From: JAULUH01 sp032111745
GTDB taxonomy: Bacteria > Chloroflexota > Anaerolineae > JAAEKA01
Reading direction: 5' to 3'
Length of the DNA stretch: 19,202 nucleotides
Assembly (NCBI GenBank): GCA_032111745.1
Contig: JAULUH010000580.1
Span: 1 to 19,202 of the forward strand
The notes beneath the pieces are model-generated. The model ran no database searches and had not been told where the DNA came from. It worked only from the letters and a program-made list of their open reading frames with translations. Shown here piece after piece: positions 7,250 to 14,338 of this stretch. Position numbers and translations under genes: made by a program. Each line of letters opens with the position of its first letter. The stretch's first letter is position 1.

Positions 7250-7470
7250 GGCAGGTCGGGGCGTCCTGAGCCTGGGCGCGATGGTCGCACGGTTGGATGC
7301 GACAGGGAGCGCCGCGATGAAGGACACGTGGATTCAGGGACGACTACCTGGGCAAACGGCTCATCTCGGCGCAGGACCACATGGCTGCCATGCTGTCGGA
7401 CGATGCGGAAACCGAACTGGTGCAGAACGGCTACGCATTACCTTCCAGATCGCTGAGGTAGTTTGCTCAC
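7250..7470 (-). pseudogene. hicA: Broken HicA-type mRNA interferase toxin
   Basis: Starting at a GTG (7470-7468) that overlaps the hicB stop as GTGA, the frame reads VSKLPQRSGR, then a TAA at codon 11, then continues CVAVLHQFGFRIVRQHGSHVV followed by LRRDEPFAQVVVP in the same frame. This is the HicA fold with its catalytic-His motif GSH intact. In this family the position of the TAA commonly carries Glu, so one G-to-T change (GAA to TAA) explains it. After about codon 46 the family pattern fades, and a weak match (LHRG) continues in another frame, suggesting a second lesion. A full toxin should not be made unless the stop is read through. The end coordinate is approximate. Confidence 0.72.
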
Positions 7471-7673
7471 ACCGCCACCAGGATGGCATCAAAGGTGTCA
7501 ATTGGCACAGGAAGGTGGTCTTCTTCCAGCGCCGCGACGTAGAGTTGGATGGCTTCCCGGATGTTCTGAATGGCCTCTTCCCGAGTCTGGCCCTGGCTGA
7601 TGCAACCTGGCAAACTCGGGCACTCGGCAACCCAATAGCCATTCTCGCCGCGATAGATCAGCGTTTGTCGCAT
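7467..7673 (-). CDS. hicB: HicB-family antitoxin (orphaned)
   Basis: A 68-residue protein with the HicB pseudo-RNase-H fold pattern: GENGYWVAECPSLPGC followed by SQGQTREEAIQNIREAIQLYV. It is short: no ribbon-helix-helix or helix-turn-helix DNA-binding tail follows. In intact modules HicB binds and blocks the HicA RNase. Here the stop codon overlaps the start of hicA by GTGA, the classical coupled hicBA order, but hicA is broken, so HicB has no local partner. No strong ribosome site was seen before ATG 7673. The pair interrupts a run of sugar-metabolism genes and sits next to a palindrome-rich stretch, consistent with later insertion. Confidence 0.85.
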   Translation of the reverse strand: MRQTLIYRGENGYWVAECPSLPGCISQGQTREEAIQNIREAIQLYVAALEEDHLPVPIDTFDAILVAV

Positions 7674-7945
7674 GGTCGTAGGTCTGGTCTTTTGTGCACA
7701 CAGGTGGCTCCTGGGCGCGACCGTATTTTAACATGCGGCCATCAACCCAGCAAGGCACTGCCAGCGCGCTGTGGGCGCCGATAGCAAGGCCGAGCAGGCA
7801 TGCTGGCCAGCATGCCCAGCGCGCTGAAATTGTCGAAGTGCGTTGCATCCCGCACGGCGATGAGGGCGCCCGGATGCACGACGCGCCGGGCGGGGGTGCA
7901 ACGCACATGGGGGCGTCGCTGGTAGAGACGCAAGATTTTGGGTCT
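7674..7945. repeat. Palindrome-rich non-coding interval
   Basis: This 272-base interval between hicB and the oxidoreductase gene has no convincing gene. It holds a perfect 20-base palindrome at 7797-7816 (halves GGCATGCTGG and CCAGCATGCC), two copies of the 10-base palindrome CAGCGCGCTG at 7762-7771 and 7817-7826, and a perfect 10-base inverted repeat GTGCGTTGCA (7838-7847) with TGCAACGCAC (7897-7906). Such density suggests a dispersed REP/MITE-like element or structured RNA. Which of these it is cannot be decided from one copy. Confidence 0.55.
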
Positions 7946-7949
7946 CTAC
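7922..7949 (-). terminator. Stem-loop at the end of the oxidoreductase gene
   Basis: A perfect 8-base inverted repeat (7922-7929 and 7942-7949) with a 12-base loop begins at the stop codon of the minus-strand oxidoreductase gene. It could end or protect that transcript. No U-run follows on the minus strand, so an intrinsic terminator is not established. Confidence 0.35.
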
Positions 7950-8998
7950 GCAGATATGGCTGTCCCTGGGTCTGGGTTGAGGGTGATGACCTGGTTCTGG
8001 GCTGCGGATTCGTAGGCGGCGTAAACCAGCTGCATGGTTTTGAGGTTGTCCTCGCCGGTATTTTCGGGCGGGGGGCCGCCGCGGAGGGCCTGGAGGAAGT
8101 CCTGGTGCAGGGGGACCATGCTGGCGTGGTTGACGTCGTAGTCTGGGTTGGCCCAGGGGTAGCGGGGGGGCCTGGCCTGCCATTGCTGCACGCCCTCGGC
8201 GGTGGTGAGGCGGATCCAGAAATCCGCCAGCAGCTCCACGGTGCCCAAGGCGCCCTCGACAAAGAGGATGACCTCGGGGAAATGGCGCCAGGAGACGTGG
8301 GTCACGAAGCTGAGCTCGACATTGCAGATCACGTCGCCCATCTGGAGCTGGATGGAGGCCACGTCCTCGGCCGCGATGTCGTGGCGCACGCGGCGGTGCT
8401 GGCAGTAGATGGTCTGGGCCTCGCCAAAGAAGAAGCGGGCCAGGTCCAGCTGATGGCTGCCCTGGTCGGCGATGACCAGCCTGGGTAGGGTTTTCAGCAG
8501 CGGCTGGTTCTCCCACACGAAGGGCTCGAGGTAGTGGACGAACTGGGTGCGGCCGCGAAAAGGCTGGCCGATACGGCCGGCGTCGATCACGCGCTTGACC
8601 TCGCGGATGGGATGCTGCCAGCGGTAGTTCTCGTGGACAAAGAAGGGGATGCCCGCCTCGCGGCAGACCGCTACCATGTGCCGGGCGGTGGCGTAGTCGG
8701 GTGCCATGGGCTTCTGGCAGATCACCGGCACCCGGTAGCGGGCGGCCAGCTCCACGAGCGGCGCGTGGGCCGGCACCTCGGTGATGATGTCGACGAAGTC
8801 CAGCTGCTCGTTCTCGAACAGATCCTCGACGCGCTCATAGACATTGGGGATGCCGAAGCGCTCCGCCACTGCCAGGGCGCGGGCGTGGGTGCGGTTCCAG
8901 CAGGCGACCAATTCGACCCCGCCCACCTCGAACCAGGCCGGGATCTGATAGAGGGACCAGAACCCAGTACCCAGCACGGCGAATTTCAGCTTCTTCAT
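7946..8998 (-). CDS. Gfo/Idh/MocA oxidoreductase, D-apiose dehydrogenase-like
   Basis: A 350-residue NAD(P)-dependent sugar oxidoreductase. The N-terminal Rossmann fold carries GTGFW (10-14). The family motif EKP is CQKP here (Lys96 kept, Glu replaced by Gln95), followed by VHENYRWQ (121-128), a histidine pair GSHQLDLARF, GEDN near the C-terminus and a closing AYESA. CQKP with HEN.RWQ and late 'EDVA' motifs are, from memory of the family, typical of enzymes close to D-apiose dehydrogenase, which oxidises the sugar at C1 to a lactone. It resembles the second family member at 14335 throughout. Start ATG 8998 is only 18 bases from the assembly gap, so its upstream context is unreliable. Substrate assignment is tentative. 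Confidence 0.85.
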   Translation of the reverse strand: MKKLKFAVLGTGFWSLYQIPAWFEVGGVELVACWNRTHARALAVAERFGIPNVYERVEDLFENEQLDFVDIITEVPAHAPLVELAARYRVPVICQKPMAPDYATARHMVAVCREAGIPFFVHENYRWQHPIREVKRVIDAGRIGQPFRGRTQFVHYLEPFVWENQPLLKTLPRLVIADQGSHQLDLARFFFGEAQTIYCQHRRVRHDIAAEDVASIQLQMGDVICNVELSFVTHVSWRHFPEVILFVEGALGTVELLADFWIRLTTAEGVQQWQARPPRYPWANPDYDVNHASMVPLHQDFLQALRGGPPPENTGEDNLKTMQLVYAAYESAAQNQVITLNPDPGTAISA

Positions 8999-9015
8999 GG
9001 CGCCTCACGCAACAA

Positions 9016-9025
9016 NNNNNNNNNN
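9016..9025. other. Assembly gap (10 N)
   Basis: Ten undetermined bases lie between the start of one gene (8998) and the end of the next (9149). A round length of ten suggests a scaffolding placeholder, so the true distance and any gene lost between the two contigs are unknown. The remaining bases 9026-9148 contain no gene I can support; only a short 5-base stem at 9131-9148 was seen. Confidence 0.95.
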
Positions 9026-9148
9026 CGGGCCATGGCCTGGCCTGCACCGCACCGCCGTTCATGCCCCTACGCCAACGTCTTTCATGCTAATGTCCGATAC
9101 GCAATCTCGATATCAGGTTCATGTAGGATCAGTTCCCTGGGGAGAACT

Positions 9149-10180
9149 TCAGGGTCGCAGCAGGACTTTCATTGTGTCTGCCGAGCGCACCAGCTCGAAC
9201 CCGCGCTGGTAGTCCTCGAGGGGTAGGATGTGGGAGATGTAGGGCTGCAGGTCGATCCGGCTGGACTCGATCAGCTGCACCATGCGCCGCCAGGTCTCCC
9301 AGGTGCGGCCCATGACGCTCTGCAGGCGGATCTCGCGGCGGGTCAGGGCGAAGAAGGGATTGAAGGTGACCGGCTCGTTGAAGGTGCCGATGGTAACGAC
9401 GGTGCCGCAGCTGCGCACCAGGGCCAGGGAGAGGTCGAAAGCGGACTGGGTGGCCCCGGCCTCGATCACGAAGTCGGCGCCGCGGCCCGCGGTCATGTCC
9501 CTTACCACGGCCAGCGGGTCCTGCTCCCGGCCGTTCAGCACGACGCCGTCGACGATGGCCCTGGCTTTGGCGACGCGGGGCGGGGCCAGATCAATCATCA
9601 CCACCCGGCAACCGCAGGCCACCAGGGCCTGCCCGGCCATGATGCCGATGGGGCCGCAGCCCACGACTACGGCGGTATCGCCGGGGTCATGGGGCTGCAC
9701 CTCGACGGCGTGCACGGCGATGCCCAGGTTCTCCAGGAGCGCGGCCTGCTCCAGGCTCAGCCGGTCGGGGATGGCGCAGAGGGCGCGCTCGGGCAGCACG
9801 GCGTATTCGGCGAAGGCCCCGCGGCGCTTGCCGTAGATCTCCCGGCTGAGGCACATGTTGGTCTGGCCCTGGCGGCAGAGGTAGCAATGGCCGCAGTGAA
9901 TCAGGGGGTCGACGGCGATGCGGTCGCCGGGCTGGAAGCGGGTGACGGCACTGCCGACCTCGGTGACCAGGCCAGAGACCTCATGGCCGAGGGTCGTGGG
10001 CAGGACGATGGTAGGATCGTTGGCGGCCCACTCGTTCCAGTCGTAGACCTTGACCTCACCGACGCAGATGGCGCAGTAGGCGACCTGGAAGAGGACATCG
10101 TCGGGCTGGCTAAGCTGGGGCGTTGGGACATCGCGCAGGGCGAGGCCAGGGCCCGGCTGTTCCTTGAGCAGGGCTTTCAT
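9149..10180 (-). CDS. Zinc MDR dehydrogenase, L-threonine 3-dehydrogenase-like
   Basis: A 343-residue medium-chain dehydrogenase. Catalytic zinc site: Cys39 (YCAICVGE), His66-Glu67 (LGHE). Structural zinc: Cys96, 99, 102 and 110 (CGHCYLC...C). The stretch VYDWNEWA after the catalytic Cys and the GCGPIGIMA Rossmann motif resemble bacterial threonine dehydrogenases. In this sugar cluster a polyol or aldonate substrate is as likely as threonine. ATG 10180 was chosen because it overlaps the TGA of the FadR-type regulator gene by ATGA and gives the family N-terminus MKALL; the longer open frame upstream reads antisense-like sequence. Translationally coupled to the regulator, hence likely co-regulated with it. 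Confidence 0.88.
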   Translation of the reverse strand: MKALLKEQPGPGLALRDVPTPQLSQPDDVLFQVAYCAICVGEVKVYDWNEWAANDPTIVLPTTLGHEVSGLVTEVGSAVTRFQPGDRIAVDPLIHCGHCYLCRQGQTNMCLSREIYGKRRGAFAEYAVLPERALCAIPDRLSLEQAALLENLGIAVHAVEVQPHDPGDTAVVVGCGPIGIMAGQALVACGCRVVMIDLAPPRVAKARAIVDGVVLNGREQDPLAVVRDMTAGRGADFVIEAGATQSAFDLSLALVRSCGTVVTIGTFNEPVTFNPFFALTRREIRLQSVMGRTWETWRRMVQLIESSRIDLQPYISHILPLEDYQRGFELVRSADTMKVLLRP

Positions 10181-10947
10181 GGCGGTGCCGCTCCTTTGGC
10201 TCCAGACTGAGCGGCGAGTTGGGCATAGCGCTCGGTGTTGGCCCGCATTTGGTCCAGGTTTTCCCGCATGGCCCGACGGGCGCCCTCGACATCGCGGGCC
10301 TCGATGCGCTCCAGCAGGCGCCGGTGCAGCGGGATGTTCTCCTCGCCCGGGTCGAGATGGACGGTGACCAGGGCGATATACTCCTGGAGCAGATCGCGGA
10401 TGGAGTCCATCAGCACGAACATGAGGGGGTTGTGGGACATGTGGGCCAGAGCGCGGTGGAACTCGGTATCCCACTTCGCCAGGAGCTCGACGTCGTCCTG
10501 GGCGGCCTGCATGCTGCGAAAGATGCTGCGCAGGCCGGCGATCTCCTCGTCCGTAGCCTGGCTGGCGGCCAGGGCAGCGATCTCCACCTCCAGGAGCGAG
10601 CGCACCTGGTGCAGGTCGTGGAAGGAGATGATGCCGGCCCCCTGGGCCCGCAGGTAGAGCCCCAGGGGCTCGACCACCTGCTGGCTGGTGAGCGCGCGCA
10701 CGGTGGTGCCGACGCCGTGCTGGGTCTCCACCAGGCCCCTGGCGACCAGGATGCGCACGGCTTCGCGTAGGATGGTGCGGCTGACGCCCATAGCCTCGGC
10801 CAGCTCGCGCTCAGGGGGGAGCCTGGCGCCGGGGGCCAGGTGGCCGTTGAGGATCCGCTGCTCGATCTCGGCCACGACGCGGTCGGCGAGGCGGTCCTTG
10901 CTGCCTACCACAGGGAACGACTCGCTGGTGATGCTCGGTGCGTCCAT
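10177..10947 (-). CDS. GntR-superfamily transcription regulator, FadR/FCD type
   Basis: A 256-residue regulator. The N-terminal winged helix spans about 16-85, with the family core LPPERELAEAMGVSRTILREAVRIL and GLVETQHGVGT. The FCD effector domain spans about 110-235, with metal-site residues Asp160 and His164 (KWDTEFH) and His208 (PLH). The fourth usual ligand, a His in the last helix (normally 'EHL'), is Asn230 (RENL). FCD proteins of this type usually bind carboxylate or sugar-acid effectors near the metal and repress catabolic operons. It lies 7 bases after the upstream SDR gene and overlaps the following MDR gene by ATGA, so it likely controls this cluster. No operator could be assigned with confidence. 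Confidence 0.9.
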   Translation of the reverse strand: MDAPSITSESFPVVGSKDRLADRVVAEIEQRILNGHLAPGARLPPERELAEAMGVSRTILREAVRILVARGLVETQHGVGTTVRALTSQQVVEPLGLYLRAQGAGIISFHDLHQVRSLLEVEIAALAASQATDEEIAGLRSIFRSMQAAQDDVELLAKWDTEFHRALAHMSHNPLMFVLMDSIRDLLQEYIALVTVHLDPGEENIPLHRRLLERIEARDVEGARRAMRENLDQMRANTERYAQLAAQSGAKGAAPP

Positions 10948-10954
10948 AATGCAA

Positions 10955-11731
10955 CTACTCGATCCGCCGCGCCATCAGCGGCATGAACAGGCTCTGGGCG
11001 CCGTCGACGCTCACGACCTGGCCAGTGACGTGGCGGGCCTCGTCCGTGGCGAAATAGGCTACCAGGTGGGCGTGATCCGCTTCGGCGGCCATCTTGCCGG
11101 TCGGGATGAGGGCGACCATGGCGTCCAGGTCCAGGTGGCGCTTGACGGCCGACTCCGCCAGCAGCTCGGTCCAGGTCATGCCCGGGCAGACGCAGTTCAC
11201 GGTGATGCCATGGGGGGCCATCTCCACGGCCAGGCAGCGGGTGAAATGATTGACGGCGGCCTTGGCGGCGCAGTAGGCGACCTGCTGCTCGCGGGCGATG
11301 ATGCCGGCGATGGAGCCGATGTTGACAATGCGCCCGCCATGGCGCGGCATCATGCGGCGGATGGCGGCCTGCGAGCAGAGAAAGACGCCCTTGGCGTCGA
11401 CGGCGAAGCAGATGTCCCACTGCTCCTCGGCGAGGTCGGGGGTCGGGCCGTAGGTGAGGGCGCCGGCGTTGTTCACCAGCAGCCACAGGGGCCCCAGGTC
11501 CGCCTCCACCTGTGCGACCATGGCCTCCACCTCGGCCTTGCGGCTCACATCGGCACGGATGGCCAGGGCCTGGAGGCCCTCTGCGCGCAAAGCGGCCGCT
11601 GCCTGCTCGACCTTTTGCGAGCGGGCGTTCATGGCTACGAGCATGCCCTTTTGGGCCAGCACCCGCGCGATCTCCAGGCCGATACCCTGCCCGGCCCCTG
11701 TCACCAATGCCACCTTGCCTTGCAGGCTCAT
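10955..11731 (-). CDS. SDR-family NAD(P)-dependent oxidoreductase
   Basis: A 258-residue classical short-chain dehydrogenase. Cofactor motif TGAGQGIG at 11-18, NNAG at 87-90, and catalytic Ser140, Tyr153 and Lys157 (YCAAK). An Arg at 37 after the second strand (NARS) could favour NADP. The C-terminal VTGQVVSVDGAQS is the usual tetramer-interface strand. It is the last of three SDR genes in a row, separated from the previous one by 10 bases and from the regulator by 7. The three are not close duplicates, so they probably act on successive or alternative sugar or sugar-acid intermediates. Substrate unknown. Confidence 0.9.
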   Translation of the reverse strand: MSLQGKVALVTGAGQGIGLEIARVLAQKGMLVAMNARSQKVEQAAAALRAEGLQALAIRADVSRKAEVEAMVAQVEADLGPLWLLVNNAGALTYGPTPDLAEEQWDICFAVDAKGVFLCSQAAIRRMMPRHGGRIVNIGSIAGIIAREQQVAYCAAKAAVNHFTRCLAVEMAPHGITVNCVCPGMTWTELLAESAVKRHLDLDAMVALIPTGKMAAEADHAHLVAYFATDEARHVTGQVVSVDGAQSLFMPLMARRIE

Positions 11732-11741
11732 CCTCTATCTC

Positions 11742-12503
11742 CTACCATGCCGTCATGCCGCCGTCGGCCATGTAGAAGCCGCCGGTGCAGAAGGCGGACT
11801 CGTCAGAGGCCAGGAAAACCGCCAGTCCCACCACATCTTCTGGCTGGCCGATGCGTCCCATGGGAATGGCGGCTGCCAGCCGCTCGCGGCTGTGCTCATC
11901 GGCGAGCGCGGCGGCGATCATTGGCGTCTCCGTGGTGGCCGGGAAGAGTGCATTGACGCGAATGTGGCCTCGGGCGTAGTCGACGGCCATCACCCGGGTC
12001 AGGCCGATCACGCCGCCCTTGCTGGCACTGTACGCCGTATAGGTAGGTGCACAGCCCAGAAAGCCCGTGGGGGATCCAACCAAGATGATGGAGCCGCCAC
12101 CCCGTTCTAGCATCTGCGGGATCACCGCCTTGCAGCAAAGCCAGGCGCCCTTCATGTTCACGGCGATGGTGCGGTCCCAGACATCCTCGTCCAGCTCGTG
12201 GGCCGGCTTGTCCCCTAGCATGAACTGCACGCCGGCGTTGTTGTAGAGCACATCTACGCCGCCGAAATGGCGCACGGCCTGCGCCACCAAGCTCTCAATC
12301 TGGTCAAATTGGGAGATGTCCACGTGGCCGACGAAGGCATCGCCGCCTGCAGCGCGGATCCGGTCCACCGTCGCCGCCGCCAGCGCCCGGTCGAGGTCGA
12401 CGGCGACTACCCGGGCCCCCTCACGGGCAAAGCCGACAGCCACGGCGCCGCCCATGCCGGCGCCGGCACCGGTAACGATAGCAACCTTATCCTTGAGACG
12501 CAT
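11742..12503 (-). CDS. SDR-family NAD-dependent oxidoreductase
   Basis: A 253-residue short-chain dehydrogenase. TGAGAGMG at 11-18, Asp36 after the second strand (VDLDRA), which favours NAD, NNAG at 88-91, and catalytic Ser144, Tyr158 and Lys162 (YSASK). The C-terminal end FCTGGFYMADGGMTAW is typical. ATG 12503 was chosen because GGAG lies 8 bases upstream and the family N-terminus MRLKDKVAIVTG starts there; the longer open frame adds 28 unrelated residues. Middle gene of three SDRs. The preceding 34 bases contain nothing but the ribosome site. Confidence 0.9.
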   Translation of the reverse strand: MRLKDKVAIVTGAGAGMGGAVAVGFAREGARVVAVDLDRALAAATVDRIRAAGGDAFVGHVDISQFDQIESLVAQAVRHFGGVDVLYNNAGVQFMLGDKPAHELDEDVWDRTIAVNMKGAWLCCKAVIPQMLERGGGSIILVGSPTGFLGCAPTYTAYSASKGGVIGLTRVMAVDYARGHIRVNALFPATTETPMIAAALADEHSRERLAAAIPMGRIGQPEDVVGLAVFLASDESAFCTGGFYMADGGMTAW

Positions 12504-12537
12504 GATGTCACTCCGGATTTTGCTGGCACCCCAGGGC

Positions 12538-13347
12538 CTACGCGGCCAGATCGCGCAGCCACGAGCCACCCGCCTCGAAGCCGCCATCGACGATGATATT
12601 CTGGCCGGTGATGTAGGATGAGGCAGCGGAGGCCAACAGCAGCGTGATGCCGACGAGCTCTGATGGGTCTCCGGGCCGGCGGGCGGGGATGCGCTGCCGG
12701 AACCAGCGGGCCTTCTCGGGGTCGTCCCACAGGGGCTGCGACAGGGGCGTCAACATGAAGCCGGGCGAGATGCAGTTGACCTGCACGTTGTCCGGGGCCC
12801 ACTCCACGGCCATAACCTTGGTGAGCTGCGCCATGCCGCCCTTGGTGGCGCCGTAGACCGAGACATGGTCGAGGGCGTAGGTGATGTTGATGGAGCCGAT
12901 GTGGATGATCTTGCCACCGCCCTGCGCCTGCATGATGGCGTGGGCGGCCTGGCTGAGGAAGTAGACGCTGCGCAGGTTGACTGCGGTGATGGCCTCCCAG
13001 TCCTCCTCGGTGACCTCGGCAATGGGCTTGCGGCGGTTGATGGCCGCGCTATTGACCAGGATATCGAGCCGGCCGGTGGTGGCGTGCAGGGCGGTCGCGA
13101 GCTCCCGGCAGGCGGGTACCTCGGCCAGGTCGGCGATGAGGGGCACGGCGTGTTGGCCTGCGGCCTTCACGAGGGCGCAGGTCTGCTGCACCCGCCGGTG
13201 GTCCCGGCCGTGCACGCCGACAGTGGCCCCGGCCTGGGCCAGGGCGACGGCCAGAACCTGGCCGATGCCGCCGGAGGCCCCGGTGATCAGGGCTGCCTTA
13301 CCATGCAGGGAGAAGAGCGACTCCAGAGCTATGGTCGATGGTTTCAT
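12538..13347 (-). CDS. SDR-family oxidoreductase, gluconate 5-dehydrogenase-like
   Basis: A 269-residue short-chain dehydrogenase with an N-terminal extension before FSLHGKAALITG, as in gluconate 5-dehydrogenase and 2-deoxy-gluconate 3-dehydrogenase relatives. Cofactor motif TGASGGIG at 22-29. The NNAG motif is altered to NSAA (99-102). Catalytic Ser152, Tyr165 and Lys169 (YGATK). ATG 13347 was taken as the start because it gives the family N-terminus (MKPSTIALESLF); the longer frame continues into non-matching sequence. It lies 28 bases after the 2-hydroxyacid dehydrogenase gene. Oxidation or reduction of a keto-sugar acid is the best guess. Confidence 0.87.
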   Translation of the reverse strand: MKPSTIALESLFSLHGKAALITGASGGIGQVLAVALAQAGATVGVHGRDHRRVQQTCALVKAAGQHAVPLIADLAEVPACRELATALHATTGRLDILVNSAAINRRKPIAEVTEEDWEAITAVNLRSVYFLSQAAHAIMQAQGGGKIIHIGSINITYALDHVSVYGATKGGMAQLTKVMAVEWAPDNVQVNCISPGFMLTPLSQPLWDDPEKARWFRQRIPARRPGDPSELVGITLLLASAASSYITGQNIIVDGGFEAGGSWLRDLAA

Positions 13348-13375
13348 CGGCGGGACTCCACAGGGCGCGTCGGGG

Positions 13376-14338
13376 CTAGGCCACGCGGTGCAGGGGCTCC
13401 TCGCCCCGCAGGGCGCGCAGGAGGTTCTCAATGCACATCTCGCCCTGCTTGCGCTGGGCGTCGACGGTGCGGCCACCCAGATGGGCGGTCAGCACGACGT
13501 TGTCGAGCTCAAGCAAGGGGCTACCTTCCGGGGGCTCGGCGGCAAAAGCATCCAGGCCGGCGCCAGCGAGCTGGCCTGAGCGGAGAGCGGCGACCAGGGC
13601 CTCCTCGTCCACCAGGACGCCGCGAGCGGTGTTGATCAGCAGGGCCGCCGGCTTCATGGCAGCCAGCTGCGGCGCGGCGATGAGGGGGCGGCCAGTCATC
13701 TCGGCGGCGGCATGGAGGGAGACGACGTCGGACGCGGCCAGCAGCGCGTCCAGGGGGACGAACGAGATGCCGTGGGCTGCGGCCCAGGCGACATCGGGAT
13801 AGGGATCGCAGGCGATGACGCGCATGCCGAAGGCCTGGGCCCGGACAGCCACGGCCTTGCCGATACGCCCGAGGCCGACGATGCCCAGGGTCTTGTCCAT
13901 CAGCTCCATGCCGTAGAAGGCCCGCCAGCCGCCGTGGCGGACGTCGTTATGGCTTCTGACCACGCCGCGGGCCAGGGCCAGCAGGAGGGCCAGGGCCAGG
14001 TCGGCCACGGAGTCGTGGTTGGTGCCGGGCGTGGCGCTGACGACGATGCCGTGGGCGCGGGCGGCAGCCAGGTCGATGGTCTCGAGGCCGACGCCGTGCT
14101 TGGCGATGGTCTTCAGGCCGGGGGCGGCGGCGATCACCTCGGCGGTGAGCTCGTCGGTGCCGGTGATGATGGCGTCCATGCCAGGGAGGGCCTGCAGGAG
14201 CTCCGCGGCACGATAGGCGCGGCCCACGCCGTTAGGGACGACCTCGCAGCCGGCATTGGCCAGAACAGTGAGGTGCTCGGGGAATCGTTGGCCAAAGGAG
14301 CGAGAGCCGATCAGCACCCGCCATGTGGATTGCGTCAT
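13376..14338 (-). CDS. D-isomer-specific 2-hydroxyacid dehydrogenase, phosphoglycerate dehydrogenase-like
   Basis: A 320-residue two-domain dehydrogenase without a regulatory ACT tail. Cofactor loop GLGRIG at 155-160, Asp178 (CDPYPD) pointing to NAD, and the catalytic triad Arg239 (NTARG), Glu268 (AAEPPEG) and His286 (LTAHLGG). The substrate-loop motif KHGVGLETID is typical of phosphoglycerate and hydroxypyruvate reductase relatives. The start overlaps the stop of the Gfo/Idh/MocA gene by ATGA, so the two are translationally coupled. Likely works on a short 2-keto or 2-hydroxy sugar acid made by the cluster. Confidence 0.9.
   Translation of the reverse strand: MTQSTWRVLIGSRSFGQRFPEHLTVLANAGCEVVPNGVGRAYRAAELLQALPGMDAIITGTDELTAEVIAAAPGLKTIAKHGVGLETIDLAAARAHGIVVSATPGTNHDSVADLALALLLALARGVVRSHNDVRHGGWRAFYGMELMDKTLGIVGLGRIGKAVAVRAQAFGMRVIACDPYPDVAWAAAHGISFVPLDALLAASDVVSLHAAAEMTGRPLIAAPQLAAMKPAALLINTARGVLVDEEALVAALRSGQLAGAGLDAFAAEPPEGSPLLELDNVVLTAHLGGRTVDAQRKQGEMCIENLLRALRGEEPLHRVA

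Noticed and set aside
7237..7380. 48-codon N-terminal extension of the zinc MDR at 6223
   Set aside because: These codons read the remains of hicA; the family N-terminus and an AGGAG site support ATG at 7236.
7742..7933. 63-codon minus-strand frame in the palindrome-rich interval
   Set aside because: No family, no convincing ribosome site, and the sequence is better explained by its inverted repeats.
8534..9226. 230-codon plus-strand frame running through the N gap
   Set aside because: Crosses undetermined bases and opposes real minus-strand genes; spurious.
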